Part shown: piece by piece, positions 62,786-64,000 of the stretch
How positions within the stretch are numbered: position 1 is the first letter of the stretch
Layout: every line of letters starts with the position of its first letter
Assembly: GCA_000818945.1 (NCBI GenBank)
Contig: KN805376.1
Location: forward strand, 285,353-349,352
Direction: 5' to 3'
Length of the DNA stretch: 64,000 bases
DNA from: Schizochytrium sp. CCTCC M209059
Taxonomy: Eukaryota; Sar; Bigyra; Thraustochytrida; Thraustochytriidae
Program-made: the position numbers and the translations under genes
The notes under the pieces: generated by a model
What the model saw: the letters and a program-made list of their open reading frames with translations, nothing else
Database searches by the model: none
Told to the model about the DNA's origin: nothing

Positions 62786-63905
62786 CGCCGCTCCCATCGC
62801 CAGCAGCATGATTGTTCGACACCTTGCCCACTTCTTGCCGAATCACCTCGGGCGACATCCACGGAATCGAGCCCTGAATTGAGCTCGTCGGACCCGTCGT
62901 GTGGTCCGCTACCTTCTTGGCGCTCCCAAAGTCCGCAACCTTGAGCGTGTAGTCGCTCGACAGCAACAAGTTCTGACATTTGATGTCCCTGTGCGCAATG
63001 CCCGCCGCGTGTAGCGAGCGCAGCCCGAGCAGGAGCTGCCGCATGTAGACACGCATTGTTGATTCCGACATGGCACCCTCCTTTTCGAGCACGCTGGCGA
63101 TCGATCCACGCTCCACAAACTCCATGAAGATATTGAACATCTTGCCCACGGCCCCGGCTTTATCGAGACCGTCGAGCGAATGGATTGGCATGCCAAACTG
63201 CTCTTCTGCAGAAATCGCCTCTTGCGACATCTCATCCGTGATGGACCATCCAAGGCTTTGCACGACATTCTGGTTGCGAAAGGAAGCGCGACACATGAGC
63301 ACAACCTCATCAATCATTTGTTCAAGCATGGCGATTGAGACAATGCGCACTTGCTTGACCGCGAGCTTCTCGCCATTCCGCAGGTTCACCGCCTTGTACA
63401 CGACGCCAAACTGACCCTGGCCAATCAGCTTTTCGCGCCGCCACGGCTCACAATACATACCATACCCGTCACCAAGCGGAGCTTGCGAGGGCGCCCTTGA
63501 TGGCGAGCTTGGCGCTTTCGGGCTCGTTGCCTGTAATGTCGGGAGTCGTCGAGGCCCTGCACCCGTTGCCGCCGACCATGGTCTGGCGCTGCTCGTCGCC
63601 ACGGATCGTGGCGTTTCGCCCAGTGCAATGCGACTCGATGCATGTCGTTGCCGACTTGTCTCTTTGGCCTGCGCTGCCAATGCCGACAAGCTCGATGCAG
63701 AAGATGGCGAAGGCGCCAAGCCTTGCAAACCTCCTGGCGATCGGGCCGGTGCAGCGTACTCGAGGCTCTCAGAAGAGGGCATCTCAACAGTCAGCGCGTC
63801 AAAGACAGCCGGTAGTGTCTGAGGTCGCGACGCTGCGCCCAAATAGTGGTGCTGTGGAGGCGCACGCGTCGCTTGCCTTGACGCAGGCACTTGTGCTGCT
63901 GTCAT
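62379..63905 (-). CDS. MAP3K-like (STE) protein kinase, 5' end beyond window
   Basis: 508 residues from the first in-window ATG, but the same frame remains open to the window edge (Ala/Pro/Gly-rich), so the true start is probably outside. The N-terminal ~155 residues are disordered. The kinase domain spans ~160-490: IGQGQFGVVYKA, LAVKQVRI (Lys), a Glu in MIDEVVLM, HRDIKCQNLLL, ADFGSAKK, GSIPWMSPEV, DVWSVGCTMVEMVTGRPPW. The pattern resembles MEKK/NPK1-type MAP3Ks. Between the SPE motif and DVWS there is a ~45-residue insert containing 11 consecutive Gly, encoded by (CCG)n on the plus strand. An additional ~25-residue insert (SQEAISAEEQFGMP) lies in the N-lobe. The C-terminus is acidic (poly-Asp). 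Confidence 0.88.
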
Positions 63906-64000
63906 TGCCGCAGCAGAAGAAGCAGCAGCTGCAGCAATTCCTCCGCCACCACCTGCGGCAGTTGGCTTCGTGGCGTTTGCGGGCGGTGCTGTTGTGGGCG

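Overview
The window is nuclear DNA from a GC-rich, gene-dense, intron-poor unicellular eukaryote. The gene set is eukaryotic: mitochondrial ribosomal protein L11, a GPR180/TMEM145-type 7-TM protein, a Ubl-containing PI4-kinase gamma, CAMK and MAP3K kinases, a Dpy-30 motif protein, deoxyhypusine hydroxylase and IQ/WW/EF-hand scaffolds. ADCY10-like cyclases, an AMT1-type ammonium transporter, a FluG-like glutamine synthetase and PDX1 together suggest a heterotrophic flagellate stramenopile such as a thraustochytrid. That placement is inference, since no rRNA or organelle marker is present. Only the L11 gene shows clear GT-AG introns.

Layout. 1-2.7 kb: GC-rich noncoding with simple repeats. 2.7-6.6 kb: mitochondrial L11 (3 exons), an SDR oxidoreductase and an orphan protein, all on the minus strand. 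6.6-9.6 kb: noncoding with one weak ORF. 9.6-12.2 kb: PI4K gamma (+). 12.4-17.1 kb: EF-hand protein, GPR180-like receptor and FluG-like glutamine synthetase (all minus). 17.9 kb: Dpy-30 motif protein (+) with an apparent frameshift. 19.8-34.2 kb: three tandem same-strand genes for soluble-adenylyl-cyclase-like proteins. Copy 1 and copy 2 are separated by a (CTG)~178 tract and a 918-base assembly gap. 34.7-40.8 kb: a CAMK kinase and a large IQ/EF-hand/WW scaffold (minus). 41.9-45.7 kb: GH5 beta-glucosidase-type enzyme (+). 45.9-48.6 kb: orphan coiled-coil protein (minus), TMEM19/VTE6 family protein (+) and calmodulin-like protein (+). 49.0-50.0 kb: PDX1 (minus). 53.1-55.8 kb: a second SDR (minus) and deoxyhypusine hydroxylase (+). 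56.5-58.0 kb: ammonium transporter (minus). 58-62.4 kb: a repeat-rich intergenic region. 62.4 kb to the end: a MAP3K-like kinase (minus) whose 5' end runs out of the window.

The most distinctive locus is the cyclase cluster. Each protein has an N-terminal IQ-like motif, two class III cyclase domains, a winged-helix/TPR-like tail without a recognisable P-loop NTPase core, a Cys/His motif, and a C-terminal CaaX box (CTIQ, CHIQ, CAIM). This implies lipid-anchored relatives of 'soluble' adenylyl cyclase. Copy 1 has an in-frame TAG followed by CTAG, a known readthrough-type context, exactly between its two cyclase domains. Copy 3 has lost one metal-binding Asp and the catalytic Asn. The cluster therefore looks like an intact enzyme flanked by a possibly recoded or broken copy and a probable pseudo-cyclase. 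Calmodulin-like, IQ and CAMK proteins nearby fit a Ca2+/cAMP signalling theme, but nothing shows that they act together.
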